Shown here one piece after another: positions 26,387 through 35,236 of a stretch of DNA of 64,000 nt. The DNA comes from Caenispirillum bisanense (GTDB taxonomy: Bacteria > Pseudomonadota > Alphaproteobacteria > Rhodospirillales > Rhodospirillaceae). Position numbers and translations under genes: made by a program. Positions within the stretch are counted from its first letter, which is position 1; every line of letters starts with the position of its first letter. Location of the stretch: positions 186,001 to 250,000 of the forward strand of contig NZ_OCNJ01000001.1 in the NCBI RefSeq assembly GCF_900230255.1, in the 5' to 3' direction. Below the pieces are notes generated by a model. That model was given only the letters and a program-made list of their open reading frames with translations, made no database searches and was not told the origin of the DNA.

Positions 26387-27519
26387 CACGCTTCTCCCTG
26401 GGGCACGGCGGGGCCGATGGGGCCGGCCACGGCGCGTGTCGAACGATAGAGGACGGCGGCGGCGATCACGCCCGGCACGATCGCCACGCCGTAGATGAGC
26501 GGCATCAGGGCTTCCGACGTGGCCGCGCCGTTGATGGCGGCGAGGCCCATGACCTGCACGCCGACCATGGCCGCGACGGCGGTCAGCACCCGGGCGCCGT
26601 GGCCGCGGCGGTTGAAGGCGCCGGTCAGCATGGCGGCGCAGGCGATGAGGGCGAAGGACAGGTTGAACAGCGGGCTCGACAGCCGCTGGTGGGCCTCGGC
26701 ATGGAACTTGCGCACGTCCTCCTCGCCGAGCTCGGAGTTCTCGGTGGAGATGGCGAGGAGTTCGTCGGTCATGCGCTCGCGGGCGTCGCGGAAGCGGGGT
26801 CCGGCCTCGCCGCCGATCTTGCCCAGTTCCAACACGTGGCGGTCGAAGTAGAGCAGCGACATGCGCCCGGTGCCTTCCTCGACCTCCTGCCGGTTGCCCG
26901 TCTCCATGAGCACGCGGGCACCCTCGGGCGTGTTCAGCAGGGCGCCGCGGTCGGCCATGATGGTGACGGGGCGGGCCGGCTCGCGGTTGTCGTGCAGCAG
27001 GATTCCGAGCAGCTCGTCGTCGGGGCCGCGCTCGCGCACGTAGACGGTCAGGCCGGGCTCGATCTCGGTGAAGGCGCCTTCCTGCACCAGCACCTGGGTC
27101 AGGTCGTTGCGCACCTGCCAGCGCATCTCGCGGAAGGTCTCCACCGACTTGGGCGCGATGTAGAGCGTCAGGCCGTAGCACAGGCCGGTCAGCACCAGGG
27201 CCACCAGCAGGGCCGGCTTGGCGAGGCCGAAGGGGCCGAGGCCGACGGCCCGCATCACCACCAGCTCGCGGTCACCGTTGAGGCGGTTGTAGGTGAACAG
27301 GATCACCGCGAAGAGGGCGATGGGGAACACGATCACCAGGAAGCTCGGCATGAGCAGCATGGTCATCTTCACGAAGACGCCCAGCCCGAGGCCCTTGCTG
27401 ATGATCATTTCCACCAGGCGCAGCGACTGCGTCAACCACAGCACGACCGCCAGACCCGCCGATACGAGCAGGGTCCCGAGCGCGAGCTGGCGGAGGATGT
27501 AGCGTGTGATCAGTCGCAT
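26386..27519 (-). CDS. lptF: LPS export ABC transporter permease LptF
   Basis: 377-residue YjgP/YjgQ permease with six membrane segments: three N-terminal (about 12-33, 53-76, 100-122) and three C-terminal (about 275-365), flanking a periplasmic jellyroll (about 125-265). Motifs VVLWLTQSLRLVEMI, FTYNRLNGDRELVVMRAVGL and LTVYVRERG are those of LptF rather than LptG. It extracts LPS from the inner membrane with LptG and LptB. In many alphaproteobacteria lptG lies between lptF and lptD; here lptF runs straight into lptD. Confidence 0.9.
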   Translation of the reverse strand: MRLITRYILRQLALGTLLVSAGLAVVLWLTQSLRLVEMIISKGLGLGVFVKMTMLLMPSFLVIVFPIALFAVILFTYNRLNGDRELVVMRAVGLGPFGLAKPALLVALVLTGLCYGLTLYIAPKSVETFREMRWQVRNDLTQVLVQEGAFTEIEPGLTVYVRERGPDDELLGILLHDNREPARPVTIMADRGALLNTPEGARVLMETGNRQEVEEGTGRMSLLYFDRHVLELGKIGGEAGPRFRDARERMTDELLAISTENSELGEEDVRKFHAEAHQRLSSPLFNLSFALIACAAMLTGAFNRRGHGARVLTAVAAMVGVQVMGLAAINGAATSEALMPLIYGVAIVPGVIAAAVLYRSTRAVAGPIGPAVPQGEA

Positions 27520-27685
27520 GGCGCGCGGATTATAGGGGGAGGCAGGCGGCGGAAACCAGCGGGAAATGCCTGCCGCGGCGGCGTCGCGTCAAGTCGATTT
27601 ACGCCATCAGGTTCTGTGAGTTCCAGAGCGATCGCGCTATAGTGGATGACCGCCCGCCCGAGTCCATTCTGGTAGACGCTCCGCC

Positions 27686-28216
27686 ATGACCAGCACGGCC
27701 CCCGACCCCGACAGCGTTCCCGGCGAGGGCCATGCCGAGCCGCCAGCGGCGGGCGAGCACCCCGCGACACCGGAGGCGGCGGATGCCGAGCATCGCCTCG
27801 CCCGGCGGCGCCGACGCCGGGCCCATGCCCGTCGTTTGCGGCGGCGCCGGCGCCACCTGATGTCGGCGGCGGTCATCGGCGTGCTGGTGGGCATCGTGGG
27901 CGCCGCGGCCGGCGTCGTCGGGGCGGTCAGCTTCGTCGGCTCGGGCCGGGAGGATGCGGCTGCGGTGGCCGAAGCGCAGGCGGAGGCGGAATTTCTCGGC
28001 GTCTGTCAGGCCCAGCTGCACGACATCGATTGCGGCTGCCTGTGGCGCGACGCCCGCCCCGCCTTCCTGCCCGATGCCCGCGACGAGGTGATCACCCTGA
28101 TCGCCGACCGCAAGACCATGCCGCTGCGTGTCCAGCGCATCCGCACGGAACGCCTGCTCGGCCCCGAACTGGCCAAGATGGTGTGGGGCGCCGCCTACTA
28201 CTGCGGCAGGCGTTGA
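27686..28216 (+). CDS. Single-pass membrane hypothetical protein with an Arg-rich N-terminal region
   Basis: 176 residues. An acidic/Pro N-terminus and a strikingly arginine-rich stretch (about 39-57, RLARRRRRRAHARRLRRRRR) precede one membrane helix (about 59-87). The C-terminal domain (about 95-176) contains four cysteines (FLGVCQAQLHDIDCGCLWRDA ... AYYCGRR), likely extracytoplasmic. The gene is divergent from lptF and its last 19 bases overlap the 3' end of ctaA on the opposite strand. I do not recognise the family. Confidence 0.6.
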   Translation: MTSTAPDPDSVPGEGHAEPPAAGEHPATPEAADAEHRLARRRRRRAHARRLRRRRRHLMSAAVIGVLVGIVGAAAGVVGAVSFVGSGREDAAAVAEAQAEAEFLGVCQAQLHDIDCGCLWRDARPAFLPDARDEVITLIADRKTMPLRVQRIRTERLLGPELAKMVWGAAYYCGRR

Positions 28217-29307
28217 GCGGTCGCCTCGGGCCGGCGCAGCAGGCGCACCAGCACCACCACCGCCGACAGGACCGCGAGCGCCCCCAACTGGTGGGCGACG
28301 CCGAGGGTGGTCGGCACCACCAGCAGCAGCGTGGCGATGCCGAGCGTCATCTGCCCGACCGCCAGCGCGGCCACGACCAGCGCCGCCGTCCGCGCCCGCG
28401 CCGGCAGGGCATCGCCGAGGCGCAGTGCCCAGGCGGCCAGACCGAGCGCGAGGGCGACCAGCGTCACCGCCAGCAGCCGGTGCTGGAACTGCACCGTGGT
28501 CACGTTGTCCAGGTGGTTCACCCACCAGGGCGCGTGCAGGTGCAATCCCTTGGGTACCAGGCGGCCGTCCATGAGGGGGAAGGTGTTGTAGGTCAGCCCC
28601 GCGTCGAGGCCGGCCACCAGCGCCCCCGACAGGGCGACGGCGAAGACGTACACGCCGAAGGTCCGCGCCGCCGCGGCGAAACGCCGGGCGCCGACGGCGA
28701 CGACGGCGCGGCCTTCGTTCAGCCACAGGTCGAGGGCGAGGCGCAGCATCAGCACCAGGATCAGGAAGGCGAGGCCGAGGTGGGCGGCCAGCCGCACCGG
28801 GCTCACCATGGGCTGGTCGACGAGGCCGCTCCTGACCATCAGCCAGCCCACCAGCCCCTGCATGCCGCCCAGCACGAACAGCCCGCCGAGCCGCAAGGCC
28901 AGCGGCCGGTCGATGGCGCCGCGCACCAGGAACCACAGGAAGGGCAGGGCGAAGACCACGCCGATGGCGCGGCCCCACAGGCGATGCAGATACTCCAGCC
29001 AGAAGATGCCTTTGAACTCGGCCAGCGTCATGCCGTAGTTCTTCTTCTGGTACTCGGGAAACTGGCGGTATTTGTCGAAGGTCGCCTGCCACTCGGGCTC
29101 GGTCAGCGGCGGCAGCACGGTCAGCGGCTGCCACTCCACCATGGACAGGCCGGAGTCGGTGAGCCGCGTCGCACCGCCGAGCCCGACCATGACCGTCACC
29201 ATGCCGCACAGCACGAACAGCCATACCGCCACCGCCCGCCGCCGCCCGGCCGCGCGCCGGTCGGTCTGCGGGCCGGAGGGAAGGTCGAGGGCGATCGACG
29301 ACTGCAT
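28198..29307 (-). CDS. ctaA: Haem A synthase (COX15/CtaA)
   Basis: 369 residues with eight membrane segments. The type 2 (alphaproteobacterial/mitochondrial) CtaA pattern is present: GGATRLTDSGLSMVEWQP, WLEYLHRLWGRAIG, a central AHLGLAFL, then VQFQHRLLAV and GVAHQLGAL, giving the haem-ligand histidines. It oxidises haem O to haem A for aa3-type cytochrome oxidase. I chose ATG 29307 because GGGAGG lies about 10 bases upstream; a GTG further up is in frame but less likely. Its presence implies an aa3 oxidase elsewhere in the genome. Confidence 0.93.
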   Translation of the reverse strand: MQSSIALDLPSGPQTDRRAAGRRRAVAVWLFVLCGMVTVMVGLGGATRLTDSGLSMVEWQPLTVLPPLTEPEWQATFDKYRQFPEYQKKNYGMTLAEFKGIFWLEYLHRLWGRAIGVVFALPFLWFLVRGAIDRPLALRLGGLFVLGGMQGLVGWLMVRSGLVDQPMVSPVRLAAHLGLAFLILVLMLRLALDLWLNEGRAVVAVGARRFAAAARTFGVYVFAVALSGALVAGLDAGLTYNTFPLMDGRLVPKGLHLHAPWWVNHLDNVTTVQFQHRLLAVTLVALALGLAAWALRLGDALPARARTAALVVAALAVGQMTLGIATLLLVVPTTLGVAHQLGALAVLSAVVVLVRLLRRPEATAQRLPQ

Positions 29308-29413
29308 GCGCTGCTGCCTCCCGGGCGGTGCCTCCACTGCCGCCGATGATGAAACGCCCGCTGCCGCCCGTCAAAGGGAAAGCCGAGCGGGGGTGTCGGG
29401 TATGGCGTGCGCC

Positions 29414-29442
29414 TTGGCGATCCAATGCAAATGCATTACTTT
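29414..29442 (+). promoter_or_regulatory. Candidate promoter and operator of the PrlF-YhaV module
   Basis: TTGGCG (29414-29419) and TACTTT (29437-29442) are spaced 17 bases apart. The spacer contains an inverted repeat AATGCA-AA-TGCATT (29424-29437). The element lies 30-58 bases upstream of the prlF start and is the only AT-rich palindrome there. PrlF antitoxins usually autorepress. The -10 is weak. Confidence 0.4.
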
Positions 29443-29471
29443 CTCTGCCTGTGCCCCTTGGAGCCTTCGTC

Positions 29472-29825
29472 ATGACGATCATCGAAGTGGAAGCCACCGT
29501 CACCGAACGCGGTCAGACGACGGTTCCGGCCGCCATCCGCAATGTCCTGCGGCTGGGCAAGCGGGATGCCATCGTCTTTCGCGCCTTGGACGACGGCACC
29601 GTGGTGGTCGCCCGCAAGGAGCCGGACGTGGAGGTGGAGGATGCCGACCCCGTCCTCGGCCGCTTCCTCGATTTCCTGGAGCAGGACATGGCCCGGCGGC
29701 CCGACCGGCTGGTGATGCCCGACGCCGATTTCGAGCGCCGCCTGAGGGAGGCCGTCGCCGGGGTGGCGGTGGACCTCGACGCGCCGCTGCCCGACGACGA
29801 TGAAGACGGCGAGCCCGACCGGTGA
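29472..29825 (+). CDS. prlF: PrlF/AbrB-type antitoxin
   Basis: 117 residues. The swapped-hairpin AbrB/SpoVT motif EATVTERGQTTVPAAIRNVLRLGKRDAIVFRALDDGTVVVAR occupies the first ~50 residues. The C-terminal part (DPVLGRFLDFLEQDMARRPDRLVMPD) matches PrlF (SohA) antitoxins that neutralise YhaV. It overlaps the downstream toxin gene by 4 bases (GTGA). ATG 29472 gives the normal N-terminus. Confidence 0.87.
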   Translation: MTIIEVEATVTERGQTTVPAAIRNVLRLGKRDAIVFRALDDGTVVVARKEPDVEVEDADPVLGRFLDFLEQDMARRPDRLVMPDADFERRLREAVAGVAVDLDAPLPDDDEDGEPDR

Positions 29826-30331
29826 GGCGCACGCCGCTGACTGCCAACGGGTGGCGGCTGGCCTTCCACCCCCTGCTGCTCGATCACCTGGAGGACCTGC
29901 TGGTGCAGGTGGACCGGGCGCGGGCGCGCGATCCCGAGGGCTGGATGCATCGGCGCAGCGCCCGGATGTTGGCGGGGCTGGTCCGCCTGATCTTGGACGA
30001 CATTCCGTCGGACCCGACGCGCGACGCCTATCGCCAGGGCAACACCCTGGGCGGCACCCACCGTCATTGGTTCCGCGCCAAGCTGTTCCAGCGCTATCGC
30101 CTGTTCTTCCGCTACCGGGCGGCGGAGCGGATCATCGTCTATGCGTGGGTCAACGACGACGACGGGCAACGGGCGGCCGGCAGCCGCAACGACCCCTACG
30201 CCGTGTTCCGCCACATGCTCTCCAGCGGTCGCCCACCGGACGACTGGGAGACCTTGCTGACCGAGGCGAGCGAGGCCGACGCGCGGGCGCGCCGGGTCCT
30301 GGCTGCCGCCACCCCGCCCGAATCCGTTTGA
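29822..30331 (+). CDS. yhaV: YhaV-type ribonuclease toxin
   Basis: 169 residues from GTG 29822. Signatures are NGWRLAFHPLLLDHLEDL at the N-terminus, the basic core LGGTHRHWFRAKLFQRYRLFFRYRAAERIIVYAWVNDDDGQRAAGSRNDPYAVFRHMLSSGRPPDDWETLL. These are the hallmarks of YhaV, a RelE-fold mRNA interferase. It forms an operon with the PrlF antitoxin immediately upstream. Length is slightly above the E. coli protein owing to an Ala-rich C-terminus. Confidence 0.88.
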   Translation: MRRTPLTANGWRLAFHPLLLDHLEDLLVQVDRARARDPEGWMHRRSARMLAGLVRLILDDIPSDPTRDAYRQGNTLGGTHRHWFRAKLFQRYRLFFRYRAAERIIVYAWVNDDDGQRAAGSRNDPYAVFRHMLSSGRPPDDWETLLTEASEADARARRVLAAATPPESV

Positions 30332-30398
30332 GTCGCTTCCCCTGCGGGTATAAAAGACCTCGGTCGTATTTCTCCGAGAGACCGGCCGGCCCCATCCC

Positions 30399-31187
30399 AT
30401 GAACGAATTCACCAAGCCCGCGGCGATCCTGTCGTCGGATCTTCCCATGGTCCCCGACCTGTCGGTCGTGGTGCCCGTGAAGAACGAGGCGGAGAACATC
30501 CTGCCGCTGGTGCAGGAGATCCACGCCGCCCTCGAGAACTTCATCGATTTCGAGGTGGTCTACGTCGACGACGGGTCCGACGACGACACGCCGGCCCGCT
30601 TGCGCGACGCGCAAGGGCAGTTCCCGCGCCTGCGCGTGGTGCGCCACGCCCGCAGCTGCGGCCAGAGCCAGGCGGTGGCGTCCGGCGTGAAATTCGCCCG
30701 CGGCGCCTGGATCGCGACGCTCGACGGCGACGGCCAGAACGATCCGGCCGACATCCCCGCCATGATCCGCCGCCGCGACCAGGAAGCCGCCGCCTCGGCC
30801 TCCGACGCCGCCCTGGTGATGATCGCCGGGCACCGCCAAAAGCGGCAGGACACCTTCCTCCGCCGCCTGTCGTCCAAGGTCGCCAACGGCGTGCGCTCGG
30901 GCCTGCTGAAGGACTCGACGCCCGACAGCGGCTGCGGTCTGAAGCTGTTCGCCCGCCAGACCTTCCTCGATTTCCCGCGGTTCGACCACATGCACCGCTT
31001 CCTGCCGGCGCTGATGATCCGGGCCGGCGGCAAGGTGGTCAGCGTGCGCGTCAACCACCGCCCGCGCGAGCGCGGCGTGTCCAAGTACGGCCTGTGGAAC
31101 CGCCTGTGGGTCGGCATCGTCGACCTGTTCGGCGTCGCCTGGCTGCAGGCGCGCGCCCGCCGGCCGGTGATCGAGCACCACGACTGA
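30399..31187 (+). CDS. Family 2 glycosyltransferase, dolichol-phosphate mannosyltransferase-like
   Basis: 262 residues, soluble GT2 domain: SVVVPVKNEAENILPLVQEI, the nucleotide-binding YVDDGSDDDT, LDGDGQNDPADIP with the DxD metal site, and SGCGLKLFARQTFLDFPRFDHMHRF. These are the features of DPM1/ArnC-like enzymes that transfer a sugar from a nucleotide to polyprenyl phosphate. No C-terminal membrane anchor is present. It is followed 10 bases later by a TVP38-type membrane protein, probably co-transcribed. Donor sugar and role (LPS, glycan or lipid modification) are unknown. Confidence 0.87.
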   Translation: MNEFTKPAAILSSDLPMVPDLSVVVPVKNEAENILPLVQEIHAALENFIDFEVVYVDDGSDDDTPARLRDAQGQFPRLRVVRHARSCGQSQAVASGVKFARGAWIATLDGDGQNDPADIPAMIRRRDQEAAASASDAALVMIAGHRQKRQDTFLRRLSSKVANGVRSGLLKDSTPDSGCGLKLFARQTFLDFPRFDHMHRFLPALMIRAGGKVVSVRVNHRPRERGVSKYGLWNRLWVGIVDLFGVAWLQARARRPVIEHHD

Positions 31188-31197
31188 CCGCGGCCGG

Positions 31198-31935
31198 ATG
31201 ACATCCACCCCTCCCGACTCCGACGACGGCACCGGCGACGACGAGGCCGGCGGCGGCGGCTCCAGCCTGAAGCCCCTGCTCAAGGGCCTGGTGATGATCG
31301 CCGGGCTGGTCGCCATCGGCTATGCCGCCCGCGCCCTCGGCGTGGTGGAGATGCTCGACCCGCAGTGGCTCGACACGCAGGTGAAGGGCCGCGGCTTCTG
31401 GGGCGAGGTGGTGTTCGTCGCCGCCGGCGCCGCGCTCACCGGCGTCGGCCTGCCGCGCCAGCTGGTGGCCTTCGGCGGCGGCTACGCCTTCGGGCTGTGG
31501 GAGGGTACGGCCTGGGCGCTGCTGGCCCAGACGCTCGGATGCGCCGCCGCCTTCTGGTACGCCCGCCTGTTCGGCCGCGATTTCGTGCGCCACCGTTTCG
31601 GCGCCCGCATCGCCAAGGTGGACGGCTTCCTGCGCGGCAATCCCTTCACCATGACGCTGCTCATCCGCTTCCTGCCGGTCGGGTCCAACGTGGTGACCAA
31701 CCTGGCCGCCGGCGTGACCAGCGTCGGCGCCCGGCCGTTCCTGGCCGGGTCCATCCTCGGCTACCTGCCGCAGACGGTGATCTTCGCCCTGCTCGGCAGC
31801 GGCATCCACGTGGAGCCGGAGCTGCGCATCACGCTTTCGGTGGTGCTGTTCGTCGCCTCGGGCGTGCTCGGGGTGTGGCTGTGGCGGCGCATCCGCCGCC
31901 AGCGACGCCGCGACAAGGCCGCCGGCCAGGGCTGA
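31198..31935 (+). CDS. TVP38/TMEM64 (DedA-like) membrane protein
   Basis: 245 residues. An acidic/Gly cytoplasmic N-terminus precedes six or so hydrophobic segments. The SNARE-associated/DedA signature is GVGLPRQLVAFGGGYAFGLWEGTAWALLAQTLGCAAAFWYARLFGRDFV, with LLIRFLPVGSNVVTNLAAGVTSVGARPFLAGSILGYLPQTVIF as the second re-entrant half. Family members are thought to be lipid or undecaprenyl-phosphate transporters. Next to a polyprenyl-phosphate glycosyltransferase that would make sense, but this is inference. Confidence 0.87.
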   Translation: MTSTPPDSDDGTGDDEAGGGGSSLKPLLKGLVMIAGLVAIGYAARALGVVEMLDPQWLDTQVKGRGFWGEVVFVAAGAALTGVGLPRQLVAFGGGYAFGLWEGTAWALLAQTLGCAAAFWYARLFGRDFVRHRFGARIAKVDGFLRGNPFTMTLLIRFLPVGSNVVTNLAAGVTSVGARPFLAGSILGYLPQTVIFALLGSGIHVEPELRITLSVVLFVASGVLGVWLWRRIRRQRRRDKAAGQG

Positions 31936-31981
31936 GCCCTGCCACTCATGGCGCAGTCGGGCCGATGTAACAGGCGCACGC

Positions 31982-32010
31982 TTGACAGACGCCTCTCATC
32001 CGCATACCTG
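31982..32010 (+). promoter_or_regulatory. groESL promoter
   Basis: TTGACA (31982-31987) and TACCTG (32005-32010) are spaced 17 bases apart. The upstream half reads CTTGACA and the -10 region CATACCTG, so an RpoH-type heat-shock promoter (CTTG...CATA) could overlap the vegetative one. It ends 2 bases before the CIRCE element. Confidence 0.65.
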
Positions 32011-32012
32011 TG

Positions 32013-32039
32013 TTGGCACTCACCGGGCGGGAGTGCTAA
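32013..32039 (+). promoter_or_regulatory. CIRCE operator (HrcA-binding site)
   Basis: TTGGCACTC-N9-GAGTGCTAA matches the CIRCE consensus TTAGCACTC-N9-GAGTGCTAA at 17 of 18 arm positions. It lies just after the -10 box and 79 bases before groES, so the HrcA repressor would block initiation, and the element may also form a 5' stem-loop in the mRNA. Confidence 0.95.
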
Positions 32040-32117
32040 CGGCGGCTCCCGATCCCCGCATCGTTTCGTCTCTTTGTCACAACGCATTGGGACATATTCC
32101 CCAAACGGAGGAATTCC

Positions 32118-32405
32118 ATGAAGTTTCGTCCGCTGCATGACCGCGTGCTGGTCAAGCGCCTCGAGGCCGAAGAAAAGACCCGCGGCGGCATCATCATCCC
32201 CGAGACCGCCAAGGAAAAGCCCCAGCAGGGTGAAGTGATCGCCGTCGGCCCCGGCGCGCGCGGCGAAGACGGCAAGATCGTCGCCCTGGACGTGAAGGTC
32301 GGCGACAAGGTGCTGTTCGGCAAGTGGTCGGGCACCGAAGTCACCATCGACGGTCAGGACCTGCTGATCATGAAGGAAACCGACGTCATGGGTATCGTCG
32401 AGTAA
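32118..32405 (+). CDS. groES: Co-chaperonin GroES
   Basis: 95 residues. [46 protein letters not shown] is the GroES signature including the mobile loop (about 16-32). It forms the heptameric lid of GroEL. Ribosome-binding site GGAGG is 8 bases upstream. First gene of the groESL operon under CIRCE control. Confidence 0.98.
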   Translation: MKFRPLHDRVLVKRLEAEEKTRGGIIIPETAKEKPQQGEVIAVGPGARGEDGKIVALDVKVGDKVLFGKWSGTEVTIDGQDLLIMKETDVMGIVE

Positions 32406-32431
32406 GCCGCGAGGCTCGCTCCGACCCCTGA

Positions 32432-34117
<1,686 letters not shown>

Positions 34118-34156
34118 GAGCCCGCGCCTCCCGGCCCCTTCACCGGACCGACACGG

Positions 34157-34184
34157 AAGGGCCGCCCCTTGGGGCGGCCCTTTT
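34157..34184 (+). terminator. Intrinsic terminator of groESL
   Basis: Twelve-base arms AAGGGCCGCCCC and GGGGCGGCCCTT around a CTTG-type turn, followed by TTTT. It lies 39 bases after the groEL stop. Confidence 0.9.
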
Positions 34185-34332
34185 GCGTGCCGGTGGTGCA
34201 GGACGCAGGGCGCGCAGTTCCAAGCCATAAGGCGGAAAATCGTGCCATAAGAACGTAAAATTCAAACTGTTGAGATGCTACTTTGGTCGTGCCATGATTC
34301 TTGTCGAGAGCAACAGGAGGGAGGATGAAGGA

Positions 34333-34506
34333 ATGTTGTCGTTCCTTGGATTCCTGGTGGCCCTGCCGACGCTCTACGCCATGACGTCGTGGGCCATGAC
34401 CGGCTATCGGGCGGTGGCGTGGAAGCCGGTGGACCGGCAGGCACTGATGCTGGCCGTGAGCGGCGCCATCCTGGTGGCGGTGTCGGCGCCCTTCACGGGC
34501 GGGTGA
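34333..34506 (+). CDS. Small membrane protein, unknown
   Basis: 57 residues with two hydrophobic helices (LSFLGFLVALPTLYAMTSWAM and ALMLAVSGAILVAVSAPF) around a charged turn. ATG 34333 has AGGAGGGAGG 9-10 bases upstream, an unusually strong ribosome-binding site that supports a real gene; earlier in-frame ATGs (34270, 34294) lack one. The ~90 bases upstream are AT-rich compared with the neighbourhood and probably hold its promoter. No family recognised. Confidence 0.55.
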   Translation: MLSFLGFLVALPTLYAMTSWAMTGYRAVAWKPVDRQALMLAVSGAILVAVSAPFTGG

Positions 34507-34549
34507 CGCGGGGCTTCCCTTCGTCGCCCGGCACCGCTATCTAGGCGGC

Positions 34550-35095
34550 ATGATCGCACCACGCTTCGCCGCCGTCCCCTGCCGCGCCGCCGCACTGGCG
34601 GTGGCGCTCGTCTTCATTCCTGCCGCCGTCGTGCTCGGCACCGGCCCGGTCGCCGCGCAAGGCTCGCCCGCCGCCTCCTCGTCGGGGGCCCTGGCCGAGG
34701 CGCTGGCCGTCGAACTCGGCCGCCCGCTGACGCCGCCCGAAGGGTGGGCCCTTCAGCAGACCGTCGTCGACCACCTCGGCAAGGTCCGGCAGGCCCGCGC
34801 GGCCTATGTGGAGCGCCTGACCGTCGCCACCGGCCTCGCGGCCGATACGGTGGAGTCCGCGCTGCCGCCCCTCGGGCGCGGTACCTTCAGCGCGCCGCGC
34901 GACCTGCGCCCGGCCATGGCCGCCGGCCTCGGCCGTCCGCTGGCGGTGGCGGAGGAACAGGCGATGGCTGCCGCCGAGGCCGACCGCATCGCCGCCCTGC
35001 AACCGCACCGGCAGGCCCTGGCCGACCGGCTGGCGGTGCTGACCGGCCTCGCGCCCGAGCGCATCCTGCCGCTGTTGCCGGGGCTCGGCCTTTAA
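34550..35095 (+). CDS. Secreted protein of two tandem ~58-residue repeats, unknown
   Basis: 181 residues. A signal peptide (about 1-36, ending VAAQG) is followed by two copies of the same unit. Copy 1 is about 51-109 (ELGRPLTPPEGWALQQ...VERLTVATGLAADTVESALPPLG) and copy 2 about 122-180 (GLGRPLAVAEEQAMAA...ADRLAVLTGLAPERILPLLPGLG). Both run GRPL, a helix, RL-V-TGLA, then a helix ending LLP-LG. Each unit looks like a small helical domain in the periplasm. No cysteines remain in the mature part. I do not recognise the family; the internal duplication is visible directly. Confidence 0.6.
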   Translation: MIAPRFAAVPCRAAALAVALVFIPAAVVLGTGPVAAQGSPAASSSGALAEALAVELGRPLTPPEGWALQQTVVDHLGKVRQARAAYVERLTVATGLAADTVESALPPLGRGTFSAPRDLRPAMAAGLGRPLAVAEEQAMAAAEADRIAALQPHRQALADRLAVLTGLAPERILPLLPGLGL

Positions 35096-35236
35096 CAGTC
35101 CGGCGGCGGCGATCTTTCGCCAGAACACCTAAGACCTTTGTGGTATTTTCCCGCGAAGTACGGCATGCTCCGCCGCTACGGTTGAGCGGGGGCGCGCTCC
35201 GGCGCGTACCCGGGTCTGGGGCGGGTATCTCCTTCC

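Noticed and set aside
23996..26449. An 817-codon plus-strand frame opposite lptD
   Set aside because: Antisense to LptD, which has a signal peptide and barrel; no protein-like features on the plus strand.
27643..27675. Possible promoter pair between lptF and the Arg-rich gene
   Set aside because: No pair of hexamers with acceptable spacing could be defined on either strand.
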